Position numbers and translations under genes: made by a program
Part shown: piece by piece, positions 1 through 7,874 of the stretch
Position numbering within the stretch: the stretch's first letter is position 1
How the letters are laid out: the number at the start of each line of letters is the position of its first letter
The notes under the pieces: model-generated
Told to the model about the DNA's origin: nothing
The model's input: the letters and a program-made list of their open reading frames with translations, nothing else
The model's database searches: none
Assembly: GCA_009930475.1 (NCBI GenBank)
Contig: RZYC01000046.1
Span: 1-32,685, forward strand
DNA from: Spartobacteria bacterium
Lineage (GTDB): Bacteria; Verrucomicrobiota; Kiritimatiellia; RZYC01
Length of the DNA: 32,685 nucleotides
Direction: 5' to 3'

Positions 1-50
1 TCTACTACTTGGCGTTTGAAGGCTTCACTATATCGGATTCCTGTGCTCAT
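1..50 (-). CDS. IS3-type transposase OrfA, N-terminal fragment (runs off left edge)
   Basis: Read on the minus strand from an ATG at position 50, the first codons give MSTGIRYSEAFKRQVV, which looks like the start of the small helix-turn-helix OrfA (Transposase_8 type) of IS3-family elements. A purine-rich AAAGGAAAAAGG stretch lies just upstream (about 58-69) and can serve as ribosome binding site. Only 16 residues are inside the window, so the family call rests on the characteristic Y-S-x-x-F-K-x-x-V pattern. The rest of the element would lie to the left. I could not define its terminal inverted repeat. Confidence 0.55.
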   Translation of the reverse strand, partial: MSTGIRYSEAFKRQVV

Positions 51-93
51 TTTGAACCTTTTTCCTTTCGATAGTGTCAACTTATCTCAGGAC

Positions 94-155
94 GGGACAG
101 TCCCTCCCTTTGTCTCCCTCCCTTTGTCCTGTTTGTCCGTGTGTCCCTTTGTCCC
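94..155. repeat. GGGAC palindrome followed by a GGGACA-rich tandem tract
   Basis: Positions 94-104 form the palindrome GGGAC-A-GTCCC. Directly after it, a 14-base unit (TCCCTCCCTTTGTC) is repeated exactly twice at 101-114 and 115-128, and degenerate copies continue to 155. Read on the minus strand the tract is a run of GGGACA/GGGAGA words. It sits between pstB and the transposase fragment. The same GGGAC-n-GTCCC palindrome recurs beside the RAYT gene at 16883-16893, so this may be a mobile or REP-like repeat and not part of the pst operon. Confidence 0.6.
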
Positions 156-214
156 TATCAGCACTTATGCGGTAAACCTTTGATTTCTGAGGAACTTTCC
201 ATTTGGCGTGTTTT

Positions 215-1045
215 TTACCCGAATCGGCCAGTGATGTAGTCTTCGGTTCGCTGATCTTTCGGGGTGGTAAACATGTGCTCTGTTTCGTCGAATTCAACCA
301 TGATACCTTCGTACATAAAGGCGGTAAAATCGGATACACGGGCGGCCTGCTGCATATTATGAGTTACGATGATGATGGTATATTTTCCTTTGAGTTCACC
401 GATGAGATCTTCAATGCGGGACGTTGCTTTGGGGTCGAGGGCCGACGTCGGTTCGTCCATGAGAAGAACATCAGGTTCCACGGCGAGGGCGCGGGCGATG
501 CACAGGCGCTGCTGCTGTCCACCAGACATACCCAAAGCATTATCATTCATACGGTCTTTGACTTCATCCCAGATAGCGGACTGACGCAGGCTTTTTTCCA
601 CGAGGTCATCCAGTTCGGATTTGCGGCGGATGCCCTTCAGACGCGGGCCATAAGCGACATTATCGTAGATGCTTTTGGGAAACACATTGGGTTTCTGGAA
701 AACCATGCCGATGGACTGACGCAGGGCAACAATGTCCAGTTTCGGAGAATAGACATCCGTATCGCGATACTTCAGATCACCTGTGACATGACACACGGGA
801 ATCAGATCGTTCATACGGTTGATGGATCGAAGCAGGGTACTTTTTCCGCAGCCGGACGGGCCGATCATTGCGGTCACCATTCCTTTTGCAAACGAACAGT
901 TCACACTTCGGACGGCCTCAAAATCGCCATAATAAATCGAAAATGATTTTGCTTCGACATGGATTTCCATCGGAGCTTTCCGTTTTGTCAAATCGCCTTT
1001 TCTGGACTGAATACTGACGCGTGTTTTGAACATTTCTTCACTCAT
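215..1045 (-). CDS. pstB: Phosphate ABC transporter ATP-binding protein PstB
   Basis: This 276-residue protein is the ATPase of the high-affinity phosphate importer, acting on the cytoplasmic face of the PstC-PstA channel. The ABC motifs are complete: Walker [10 protein letters not shown] at residues 62-70, Q-loop glutamine at 117, signature MSGGQQQR at about 173-180, Walker B VLLMDEPT at 193-200 and the switch histidine at 229. The family-typical [17 protein letters not shown] segment follows the Q-loop. It has about 25 extra N-terminal residues before the usual start region; an internal Met at residue 26 is an alternative start. It lies 7 bases after pstA and is the last gene of the pst operon. 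No phoU follows; the sequence runs into repeats and a transposase fragment. Confidence 0.96.
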   Translation of the reverse strand: MSEEMFKTRVSIQSRKGDLTKRKAPMEIHVEAKSFSIYYGDFEAVRSVNCSFAKGMVTAMIGPSGCGKSTLLRSINRMNDLIPVCHVTGDLKYRDTDVYSPKLDIVALRQSIGMVFQKPNVFPKSIYDNVAYGPRLKGIRRKSELDDLVEKSLRQSAIWDEVKDRMNDNALGMSGGQQQRLCIARALAVEPDVLLMDEPTSALDPKATSRIEDLIGELKGKYTIIIVTHNMQQAARVSDFTAFMYEGIMVEFDETEHMFTTPKDQRTEDYITGRFG

Positions 1046-1052
1046 GATCCGT

Positions 1053-2399
1053 TTATCCTTTCAGCTTTTTCGAAATTCTGGCGCGTATAACAATAGCCGC
1101 CATATTTAAGGCAAGCACCAGAACAATAAGTGCCAACACCATACCGTACTGCACATGCCGGATTTCATTAACGGCTTCATGCTCCGTGCAGAGATTATAA
1201 ATATTCCACGACAATGCCGGTGTGGGCTCTGAGAAAACCTGCATAATCTTCGGTGCAGCCCCGAGGCTCACGGCTGCGGTAAAAATAATGGGAGCTGTTT
1301 CGCCGGCTGCACGCCCCATGCTCAGCACGATACCTGTCATAATTCCCGGCAGTGCGGCCGGAAGAATAACCGTCAAAACGGCCCATCCGTGACTGGCACC
1401 CAATCCAAGCGAGGCCTCTTTGTAGGAATGAGGTACGGCGCGAATAGCTTCTTCTGTGGCCCGAATAATGGTCGGCAGAACCATAAGCGCCAATGTCAAT
1501 GCTCCGGCCAGTACACTTTTACTTTGCGAAACATGTAAGCTATTGAGGAAGAATGCTAAGCCAAATAGGCCAAACACAATGCTCGGCACCCCTGCCAAGG
1601 TATTGACACAGGTTCTGATCAACGACAGCACCGAACCGGGCCGGGCAAATTCACATAAATAAACAGCCGCAGTGATTCCAATGGGCACGGCAAACAGAAT
1701 GGCGCCGATGGTCAGGTAGATGGTTCCCAGAACTTCCGGTCCAATCCCTCCGAAGAAATGCGAATCAATGGACTTATCCACCAAAAACTGCCAGTAAAAG
1801 GTTACTTCCGGCTGCATAATCTTCGATAAATTTAATTTAACATAATCAAACAACGGCTCGAGTTTTGTTCCCGCAAAATCCTTATCACGAGGCAGCAACA
1901 GCTGGACGCCCTGTCCTGTTGGTGTATTGTAATCCCACATTTCTCTAAAATATAATGATTCAAACTTAACATTGGCCCGATCCCAGCGTGTCTGACCGTA
2001 TTGCGAGCGTGGAAGAATCGGAGTCTTTTCGTCGGGGAGCGGTCCAAAGACCGCTTCAAAAGCCTTCTTTGTTTCACGGAAATTCGCTTTGTATTTTTTG
2101 CGATCCTTTCGGGGCATTTCCTTTAGTTCCGCTTCGAACTCATTGATCATCCCCCATGCGGGTGCCATAGCCGCGAGAAACTGATCGCGCTGTTTATCCA
2201 GCCTCGCTGTATTACCTCTGTCAAACTCTACCTTTTGCATTTGACGAAAGAAATACGTTCCGCGAAATATAAAGGCCTGGCATCCGCGCCACGTGATGGG
2301 AACAAGAAGTACAAGCAGCACTATGGCCATGATGAGCACAGATGCGGTGCCCAATCCCGTAAACGCTTTATCTAAAGTATATCTGGCTCTTCGTTGCAT
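1053..2399 (-). CDS. pstA: Phosphate ABC transporter permease PstA with long periplasmic insertion
   Basis: PstA forms one half of the inner-membrane phosphate channel. The C-terminal part (about residues 216-448) is the normal six-helix permease domain, beginning with the [10 protein letters not shown] segment and containing the EAA-type cytoplasmic loop at about 328-353 ([15 protein letters not shown]...LPAALPGI) that docks on PstB. At 448 residues it is about 150 longer than typical PstA. The excess is a hydrophilic, charged region at about 45-210 between the first membrane helix (about 16-37) and the permease domain, so it should lie in the periplasm. A DUF3333-like N-terminal domain is known in some PstA proteins and could be the same thing; I cannot confirm it. 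The gene sits between pstC and pstB in the operon. Confidence 0.93.
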   Translation of the reverse strand: MQRRARYTLDKAFTGLGTASVLIMAIVLLVLLVPITWRGCQAFIFRGTYFFRQMQKVEFDRGNTARLDKQRDQFLAAMAPAWGMINEFEAELKEMPRKDRKKYKANFRETKKAFEAVFGPLPDEKTPILPRSQYGQTRWDRANVKFESLYFREMWDYNTPTGQGVQLLLPRDKDFAGTKLEPLFDYVKLNLSKIMQPEVTFYWQFLVDKSIDSHFFGGIGPEVLGTIYLTIGAILFAVPIGITAAVYLCEFARPGSVLSLIRTCVNTLAGVPSIVFGLFGLAFFLNSLHVSQSKSVLAGALTLALMVLPTIIRATEEAIRAVPHSYKEASLGLGASHGWAVLTVILPAALPGIMTGIVLSMGRAAGETAPIIFTAAVSLGAAPKIMQVFSEPTPALSWNIYNLCTEHEAVNEIRHVQYGMVLALIVLVLALNMAAIVIRARISKKLKG

Positions 2400-2446
2400 G
2401 ATTTCTGCCTATGGTTATTTGTTCTGAAATCAAAAATGGGTTCGAT

Positions 2447-3580
2447 TTATTTACCCCAGCGTTTTCTCTGACGATCGACAGCCCACTGGCTCAACATGTT
2501 CATAATGAAGGAAACGACCAGCAGAAAAAACGCCATAACAAACAGTACATGGTAGCGCATGGTACCTCTGGCGGCCTCTCCCATATCACCGGCAATACTG
2601 GCCGTAAGCGTACGAACCGGCGCAAGAAAATTGTACCACGGCGATGGAATTCGTGCGGTGTTACCCGACGCCATCCAGACAACCATGGTTTCACCAAAGG
2701 CACGCATAATGCCGAGAATAATCGCCGATGCAATACCGCTGCTGGCTGCCGGCAAAATAACTCTCACCATGGTTTCAGCTCGGGTAGCCCCCAACGCGTA
2801 GCTTCCTTCGCGCAGATCACGTCCGACCGCCTGAAGCGAATCTTCCGCCACGCTGACAATGGTGGGCAGAGCCATCATACCCAGAATAAAAGAGACATTC
2901 AGCGCATTGGTCCCACTGGCGATATGGACGTTCCACAGACAGGCTCCCCCACGCCACAAAAGATAAAACAAGGCAACGCCAAAAATAATATGCCCCATAA
3001 GGCGGACGGACGGACGCCTCACTTCCTGAACGCGGCTGGCGGTCATTTCACTGAGCACCATGACCAGAAGAACCCCCAGCGGTAATCCGATGACCCACAA
3101 AATGGTAGAGAGCAATGCTCCTCCGTGGTTCTGGAGCACGGGAGCAAAGACAACCAGTGCGAAAAAACCAAAGGCCACGGATGGAATCGCCGCCAGCATC
3201 TCTATAATGGGTTTAACCACCTGCCGCACCTCAAAGGGCAATACATCACTCAAACAAATAGCGGCGGCCACGCCCAGCGGAACAGCCACAATAATCGCGC
3301 CAACCGTCACCATCAATGTACCGTAAACAATAGCCATGGCACCGAAACTGGGCGGATCCATCGAGGGATACCATTGGGCCGAGCCGAAAAATCGGCTCAA
3401 ACCCATTTCTTTAATAAAAGGAAAGGCGTCCTTGGCAATATAGATGAAGATAAACAGCACCGCGAATACCGATAACGAGGTGATCAGCAGCAAAATACTG
3501 CGGCCCAATTTCTCCATCAAGCGCCCTTTTCGACATGCCGAATCACTCATCAGCAGTCCGCGTTGTGCTGTTTCGTTCAT
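2447..3580 (-). CDS. pstC: Phosphate ABC transporter permease PstC with enlarged membrane domain
   Basis: PstC is the partner permease of PstA. I chose the ATG at 3580 because AAAGGAA lies 5 bases upstream; a TTG five codons earlier (3595) is in frame but has no better site. The 377-residue product has an N-terminal membrane helix, the P-type permease core (GTLMVTVGAIIVAVPLGVAAA) and an EAA loop late in the protein (LREGSYALGATRAETMVRVILPAA). It is about 70-90 residues longer than usual. The extra sequence falls in the middle of the permease domain, after FAPVLQ and before NVSFILGMMALPTIVSVAEDSL, and contains two additional hydrophobic segments around a charged loop. The gap to pstS is 46 bases. 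Confidence 0.94.
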   Translation of the reverse strand: MNETAQRGLLMSDSACRKGRLMEKLGRSILLLITSLSVFAVLFIFIYIAKDAFPFIKEMGLSRFFGSAQWYPSMDPPSFGAMAIVYGTLMVTVGAIIVAVPLGVAAAICLSDVLPFEVRQVVKPIIEMLAAIPSVAFGFFALVVFAPVLQNHGGALLSTILWVIGLPLGVLLVMVLSEMTASRVQEVRRPSVRLMGHIIFGVALFYLLWRGGACLWNVHIASGTNALNVSFILGMMALPTIVSVAEDSLQAVGRDLREGSYALGATRAETMVRVILPAASSGIASAIILGIMRAFGETMVVWMASGNTARIPSPWYNFLAPVRTLTASIAGDMGEAARGTMRYHVLFVMAFFLLVVSFIMNMLSQWAVDRQRKRWGK

Positions 3581-3626
3581 TATATTTCCTTTCAACCTTT
3601 GTTCCTTAGACCATCAACGGCGGCAA

Positions 3627-4442
3627 TCAGTATGAAGTGACAGGAATAAAACCGATTTCTTCCACCATTTCCTGACCCGGCTCGGTCAGATACAGTGTAA
3701 TAAAACGATACAGCGGTGTTCCCATTTTCGGTGAACCATTGGTGTACATAAACAGAGGCCGTGCAATCGGATACGTTCCCGCCTGAATGGTTTCTAGATT
3801 GGCTTCGATACCATTTACATCGATAGCTTTCACGCCTTCAACGAATCCGAGACCCACAAAGGCCACCGCGCTGGGAGTGGATTCAACGCGTGATTTTGCC
3901 TGACCGTTGGAACCGACGACTTCGCAGGAGTCAGACATTTTCTGTTTGCTCATGACGAGGTTTTCGAAGGTTTCGAAGGTGCCGCTGTTGGTATCACGGG
4001 TGATCACCACGATGGGCATATCTACGCCGCCGACATCTTTCCAGTTTTTGATTTTGCCAGTATAGATATCACGGATTTGTTCCAGGCTCAGCCCTTTGAC
4101 CGGATTGCTTTTGTGTACAACAACCGCAATACCGTCCAGTGCCACTACGTGAGGTGTCGGCATAATGCCTTTGTCTGCACAGGCTTTGAATTCTTTCGCT
4201 TTCATGCCGCGAGACATATCGGCCACATCGCAGGTACCGTTGATTATCGCTTTGGCCCCGTTGCCGCTACCGCTTTCACTCACGGATACGGATACATCCG
4301 GGTTGTTTTTCATAAAATATTCAGCAAACGCTTTGGCCAGAGGACCAACCGTCGATGAACCTTCGCATACGATTTTCGTTTCGGCATTCGCCTGAACGGT
4401 CAGCAGTGCGGCTGCCGCTAAACCAAGAATCAATTTTCTCAT
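3627..4442 (-). CDS. pstS: Phosphate-binding periplasmic protein PstS
   Basis: PstS captures phosphate in the periplasm and delivers it to PstCA. The 271-residue precursor has a clear Sec signal peptide (residues 1-20, cleavage ANA/E). Phosphate-contacting segments typical of the family are visible: GSSTVGPLA at 28-36, SGSGNGAKAIINGTCDVA, and RDTNSGTFE later in the protein. AAAGGA lies 6 bases upstream of the ATG. It is the first gene of pstSCAB; a Pho-box-like direct repeat lies 75-91 bases upstream of the ATG. The protein belongs to the short PstS class that is common outside the enterics. Confidence 0.96.
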   Translation of the reverse strand: MRKLILGLAAAALLTVQANAETKIVCEGSSTVGPLAKAFAEYFMKNNPDVSVSVSESGSGNGAKAIINGTCDVADMSRGMKAKEFKACADKGIMPTPHVVALDGIAVVVHKSNPVKGLSLEQIRDIYTGKIKNWKDVGGVDMPIVVITRDTNSGTFETFENLVMSKQKMSDSCEVVGSNGQAKSRVESTPSAVAFVGLGFVEGVKAIDVNGIEANLETIQAGTYPIARPLFMYTNGSPKMGTPLYRFITLYLTEPGQEMVEEIGFIPVTSY

Positions 4443-4474
4443 TTTTCGTCCTTTGTTTGTTTTTGGAATAAAAA

Positions 4475-4510
4475 GGGCATCATCCCCGTCAATAAATGAA
4501 GACCATGCCC
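4475..4510 (-). terminator. Weak hairpin with T-tract between the OMP gene and pstS
   Basis: Read on the minus strand, GGGCAT (4510-4505) can pair with ATGCCC (4480-4475), and TTTTTATT follows at once. This could partly terminate transcripts from the upstream outer-membrane protein gene, or form a leader hairpin of the pstS mRNA, since the putative pstS promoter region lies just upstream. The stem has only 6 base pairs and the loop is 24 bases, so support is weak. Confidence 0.3.
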
Positions 4511-4516
4511 TGTTGC

Positions 4517-4533
4517 TGTTAGGTTTATGTTAG
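4517..4533 (-). promoter_or_regulatory. Pho-box-like direct repeat upstream of pstS
   Basis: On the minus strand the segment reads CTAACATAAACCTAACA: two CTAACA half-sites with an 11-bp period, the architecture of sites bound by PhoB/OmpR-type dimers. It matches the E. coli Pho box (CTGTCATAAATCTGTCA) at 12 of 17 positions and the half-sites also resemble the TTAACA repeats of Bacillus PhoP. A weaker third half-site (TTAATG, 4539-4544) continues the 11-bp phase. Its position, 75-91 bases upstream of the pstS ATG, is identical to that of a similar repeat upstream of the gene at 4556-5311. Confidence 0.6.
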
Positions 4534-4555
4534 ACTCGCATTAACTGTCGGTGAT

Positions 4556-5311
4556 TTAGAACGAACCGCCGATGGAGAGACCCAGTACGTTGGTGTCTTT
4601 CCAGTCGTCGCCGGATTTATCTTTCTGCAGGCAGTAGTAGACGCCGCCTTTAAGCTTTCCAACCAGTTTCATGCCGACACCGAGATACAGGCGATGGCGA
4701 TCCCATTTGTCTCCGCCGGACAGCGATTCTTCATCTTCCCAGTTGGCCTCCCATGCAGCCCATGGATTAATGGCCAGTTCCGTCCATTTCCAGGGAGATT
4801 TCACGCGAATGCGGTTACGCATACGGACGTAGCCATCCGTACCTTCTTTTTTGCGATATTCAGCGCGAACACGGTCATCGAATTTCCAGCCGCTTTCCAG
4901 TTTTGTGTGAAACACAAAATCAGCGGTAGGACGGTCTTCCTGGCGCCAATAATGATCACCCGTAGCGATGGGGCTGTAGGTAATGGTTCCGTTTTTGTCA
5001 GAAACAACCGCCGTCACAGACTTGTTCTTTCTTTCAAAGACTTCGCGAAAGCCCAGGCCCACGTTCAGCCAGCTGGTCACCGGCATGGAGGCCATCATCA
5101 GGGTTTCTGAGTCGTAAAACTCACCCATGCCGTCGCCCCACTTCATTTCCTGTTCAATGGCAACACCGATTTTATCAGTGATTTTGCCAGAGGTCTCGAA
5201 TTTCAACCACAACTGGTTGTCTCCATCATCATAAGCGTATACGGAGGCCGTTCCCGCGAGAACCATTCCAGCTACCGCAATCATCAGTTTATTTAATGTA
5301 CCTTTTTTCAT
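4556..5311 (-). CDS. DUF2490-like outer-membrane beta-barrel protein
   Basis: The 251-residue precursor has a signal peptide (residues 1-26, probable cleavage VYA/YDDGD). The mature part consists of alternating short amphipathic strands rich in W, K, R and Y, and the chain ends in Phe (SIGGSF), the usual signal for outer-membrane barrel insertion. The pattern (WLKFETSGKITDKIGVAIEQEMKW, MRNRIRVK, LYLGVGMKL) recalls DUF2490 family proteins, which have no defined function. It is transcribed in the same direction as pstS, 113 bases upstream of it, and has its own Pho-box-like repeat and an SD (AGGAG) before the ATG. I infer a role at the outer membrane during phosphate limitation, for instance as a channel; the sequence alone does not show substrate. 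Confidence 0.75.
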   Translation of the reverse strand: MKKGTLNKLMIAVAGMVLAGTASVYAYDDGDNQLWLKFETSGKITDKIGVAIEQEMKWGDGMGEFYDSETLMMASMPVTSWLNVGLGFREVFERKNKSVTAVVSDKNGTITYSPIATGDHYWRQEDRPTADFVFHTKLESGWKFDDRVRAEYRKKEGTDGYVRMRNRIRVKSPWKWTELAINPWAAWEANWEDEESLSGGDKWDRHRLYLGVGMKLVGKLKGGVYYCLQKDKSGDDWKDTNVLGLSIGGSF

Positions 5312-5343
5312 TTATTAACTCCTATTAACGTCTTGCTTCAGTA

Positions 5344-5364
5344 ACTTTCTTTGTTCAAGAAAGT
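5344..5364. promoter_or_regulatory. Hairpin or operator in the OMP leader
   Basis: ACTTTCTT (5344-5351) and AAGAAAGT (5357-5364) are perfect inverted repeats separated by five bases. The element lies 33-53 bases upstream of the ATG of the DUF2490-like gene, between the Pho-box-like repeat and the ribosome binding site. It could be an mRNA leader hairpin or a dimeric repressor site; nothing in the sequence decides between them. Confidence 0.4.
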
Positions 5365-5385
5365 GCGCAAAACATGGAGTCGGTG

Positions 5386-5402
5386 TGTTAGCGAAGTATT
5401 AG
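5386..5402 (-). promoter_or_regulatory. Pho-box-like direct repeat upstream of the OMP gene
   Basis: On the minus strand this reads CTAATACTTCGCTAACA: half-sites CTAATA and CTAACA with an 11-bp period. It lies 75-91 bases upstream of the ATG at 5311, exactly the spacing found for the pstS site at 4517-4533. The flanks extend the similarity to GCTAATAC / GCTAACAC. I interpret both as binding sites of the same PhoB-type regulator. Confidence 0.5.
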
Positions 5403-5465
5403 CCAATCAAAAGAAAGCGATTATTGCGTGAAAAACGGGAAAATGACTTCGGCGTGCATCGCGGA

Positions 5466-6143
5466 TCAATGAACCGAGGCCAGATAGATGGTCACCATAC
5501 CCATAAAAAGAGGATGTATCTGCACAGCATTAAAACCGGCGTCATTCATTTCTGCGGCAATGTCTATCGGTGGCGGCATAGCGCAAATGGATGAACCGAG
5601 ATAGGCATACAAATCCCTTTGCCCGGCCAGTAGCGAGGCGGCAAGCGGAATAATATGGCGCAGATAAAATCGAACAAGACCGCGTAGTATTCTGTTTTTC
5701 GGTAGACTGAATTCCATAACCGCCAATGTGCCGGCGTTCGTCAAAACACGGATGGCTTCACGATAAAAGGCGTGGCGATCAGCAAAATTACGTAACCCGA
5801 ATACCACGGTGATCAGGTCAAAATGCGAAGATGGATACGTCATGGATTGCGCGTTCATGGCCTTCAATGATGCCGCGATATGCCTCCGCTGCATTTTCTC
5901 CTGTGCCATAATCAGCATGGCTTCACACACATCAATGCCAGTCAGCTGCAGGTTTTCTGATGCATGTGCCAGCGAGATCAGCTGATCTCCTGTTCCTGTG
6001 GCCACATCCAGAACATGCATTCTCGGTTGCAGAGAAAGACTTTTCGTCAGCGCACGGCGCCATCGGCGATCCTGTCCCATAGAGATTACACGATTTATCG
6101 CATCATATCGTGGGGCAATCGGCTTAAAAAAGTCGTTTTGCAT
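5466..6143 (-). CDS. menG: Demethylmenaquinone methyltransferase (UbiE/MenG family)
   Basis: This is an S-adenosylmethionine-dependent C-methyltransferase that makes the last step of menaquinone (or a C-methylation of ubiquinone) synthesis. The SAM-binding motif VLDVATGTGD is at about residues 44-53, and the family hallmark FGLRNFAD is present, as is the N-terminal FFKPIAPRYDAINRVISMGQDRRWR block. The open frame extends upstream to 6338, but family alignment supports the ATG at 6143 (225 residues) or 6155; the further upstream part only overlaps rluD. The gene overlaps the 3' end of rluD by 20 bases, so the two are likely co-translated. No clear Shine-Dalgarno site precedes it. Confidence 0.9.
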   Translation of the reverse strand: MQNDFFKPIAPRYDAINRVISMGQDRRWRRALTKSLSLQPRMHVLDVATGTGDQLISLAHASENLQLTGIDVCEAMLIMAQEKMQRRHIAASLKAMNAQSMTYPSSHFDLITVVFGLRNFADRHAFYREAIRVLTNAGTLAVMEFSLPKNRILRGLVRFYLRHIIPLAASLLAGQRDLYAYLGSSICAMPPPIDIAAEMNDAGFNAVQIHPLFMGMVTIYLASVH

Positions 6144-7086
6144 GAATGTCCACATGGCGCATTTGCTGTCTCGCCGCTTCCAGCACCAGCTGCATGTCCT
6201 GAGGGATGGGGGCCGTGATTTCCATTTCCGATCCTGTATGAGGATGCGTAAAACGAGTTCGGCAGGCATGCAGCATTTGTCTGTCAATAGGGGTAAAACC
6301 GATTTGGCACGGGGTGTTTCCATACACCTTGTCACCAAGGACAGGATGGCCGATGTGCGTCATGTGCACGCGGATTTGGTGCGTTCTGCCTGTCTTGATT
6401 TCCACACGAACAAGAGAAAACGCGTCGAGCTTCTCTTCCACTCGGTAGACCGATATAGCGTTTTTACCATGTTTCACTTTAGTACTCATGGTCTTGCGAT
6501 TGTGAGGATGCCGTCCGATCAGTGTTTCAATACGGGCATGGCTCGGCTCGGGAATCCCACGAACGAGTGCCTGATATTCTTTAAAAATCGACCGGTCTTT
6601 GAACTGCGTCATGAGGCCCTTCATGGCATCATCATTTTTTGCCACGATCAAAATGCCGCTGGTATCCTGGTCGAGCCGATGAACAATACCCGGACGAATC
6701 GTCCCGTTGATGGTTCCTAAGTCGCCGCAATGATGCAGCAGGGCATTTACCAGTGTTCCGTCAGCGTGTCCAGCAGCGGGATGAACGACAATGCCGGGTG
6801 CTTTGTTTACCACCACCAGCCATTCATCTTCAAATAGTATGTCCAAAGGAATATCTTCCGGCTGCGCATCCAGAATCTGAACATCAGGTTCCGTCCATGT
6901 CAGCACATCGCCCGGTTGAACCTCGTATTTCGGTTTAATGGCGGAGCCGTTAGCTTGAACCTGCCCTGATTCGATCCGCTTCTTCCAGTAACTGCGTGAG
7001 CAGTCCGGATTTTTTTCAGCCAGATACACGTCCAGCCTCACTCCGCTCGAAGAAGGGGGAACCACATCCCTTGAAACATCAGTCAT
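6124..7086 (-). CDS. rluD: Ribosomal large-subunit pseudouridine synthase, RluD family
   Basis: The 320-residue protein isomerises uridines to pseudouridine in 23S rRNA. An S4 RNA-binding domain occupies about residues 14-70 (RLDVYLAE...SRSYWKKRIESGQVQANG). The RluA/RluD catalytic domain follows, with the signature HRLDQDTSG at 136-144; Asp139 is the expected nucleophile. The later motif KTGRTHQIRVHM is also intact. Length and domain order fit RluD better than RluA or RluC, though substrate position cannot be read from sequence. It lies 17 bases after lgt and overlaps menG. The start lacks a strong ribosome binding site. Confidence 0.93.
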   Translation of the reverse strand: MTDVSRDVVPPSSSGVRLDVYLAEKNPDCSRSYWKKRIESGQVQANGSAIKPKYEVQPGDVLTWTEPDVQILDAQPEDIPLDILFEDEWLVVVNKAPGIVVHPAAGHADGTLVNALLHHCGDLGTINGTIRPGIVHRLDQDTSGILIVAKNDDAMKGLMTQFKDRSIFKEYQALVRGIPEPSHARIETLIGRHPHNRKTMSTKVKHGKNAISVYRVEEKLDAFSLVRVEIKTGRTHQIRVHMTHIGHPVLGDKVYGNTPCQIGFTPIDRQMLHACRTRFTHPHTGSEMEITAPIPQDMQLVLEAARQQMRHVDIHAKRLF

Positions 7087-7103
7087 AAATTATTTTCTAT
7101 TCG

Positions 7104-7847
7104 TTACTCCGCCGGACGTAAACGTCCCTTCGGCCGCGAAAACCAAATAAATACAGCCAGACTCAGCATACCCACACTGATCCACTGCGCCAGAGACAGC
7201 CCCATCCAGCGAAGCCGCTCATCACCACGAATAAATTCATCGACGAACCGAATCAAGGCATAGATGACCAGATACATCGCAGCAACGGTGCCCGATCGTT
7301 TATTGCGCGGGTAATACCACGCCAGAAAAGCAAACAAGAGAAAATTGGCACCTGACTCATACAGCTGCACCGGATGCCGCAGTCCATTATGCATATGCAC
7401 CGCCCATGGAAGCTGGCACTCACTTCCATAGCAACACCCGTTTAGAAAACATCCAATTCTGCCAAACGCGTGTCCCAACGGCAGCCCGCAAAGAACAAAA
7501 TCCCCGAGCGCGTAAAGCGATAATTTGTAATGGCGGGCATATAAAACCGCTGAAATCAGCCCAAGTATCAAACCTCCATAAAAAATCAAGCCGCCCTGAT
7601 CAATACGTATCATCTCAATCGGGTTGGCTGAAAAATAACTCCAGTTGGCCAGAATATAAGCGATACGTGCCCCGAGAATGCCGGCGATCATCATTAAAAA
7701 GGCAAGATTTGACCCGAATCCCGAAGGCCAGCGATCCCGCTTTTCCATATAGGAAAAATAAACAATGACACTTCCATATCCTATGGCAGCCATAACACCG
7801 TACCAGTAAATCGTTAGGTGTCCCCACTGAAGAAATATCGGATGCAT
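7104..7847 (-). CDS. lgt: Prolipoprotein diacylglyceryl transferase
   Basis: Lgt transfers diacylglycerol from phosphatidylglycerol to the lipobox cysteine of prolipoproteins in the inner membrane. This 247-residue protein has about seven hydrophobic segments and the Lgt signature GRIGCFLNGCCYG at 129-141; the family HPVQLYE motif is at 158-164 and GGLIFYGG at 85-92. The final segments (FVDEFIRGDE) are also family-typical. It is a little shorter than E. coli Lgt, as in many non-enteric bacteria. It is followed after 17 bases by rluD and preceded by hpt, all on the minus strand. The lipoprotein at 31552-32445 is a likely substrate. Confidence 0.96.
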   Translation of the reverse strand: MHPIFLQWGHLTIYWYGVMAAIGYGSVIVYFSYMEKRDRWPSGFGSNLAFLMMIAGILGARIAYILANWSYFSANPIEMIRIDQGGLIFYGGLILGLISAVLYARHYKLSLYALGDFVLCGLPLGHAFGRIGCFLNGCCYGSECQLPWAVHMHNGLRHPVQLYESGANFLLFAFLAWYYPRNKRSGTVAAMYLVIYALIRFVDEFIRGDERLRWMGLSLAQWISVGMLSLAVFIWFSRPKGRLRPAE

Positions 7848-7874
7848 TTTATCTGCTCAGTTATTCGTGGATGC

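Noticed and set aside
203-946. Open frame of 247 codons on the plus strand antisense to pstB
   Set aside because: It lies wholly over the pstB coding strand, has no recognisable domain and no ribosome binding site; pstB is complete on the other strand.
2411-3085. Open frame of 224 codons on the plus strand antisense to pstC
   Set aside because: The product is rich in His, Asn and Gln with no family pattern, as expected from the reverse of a permease gene.
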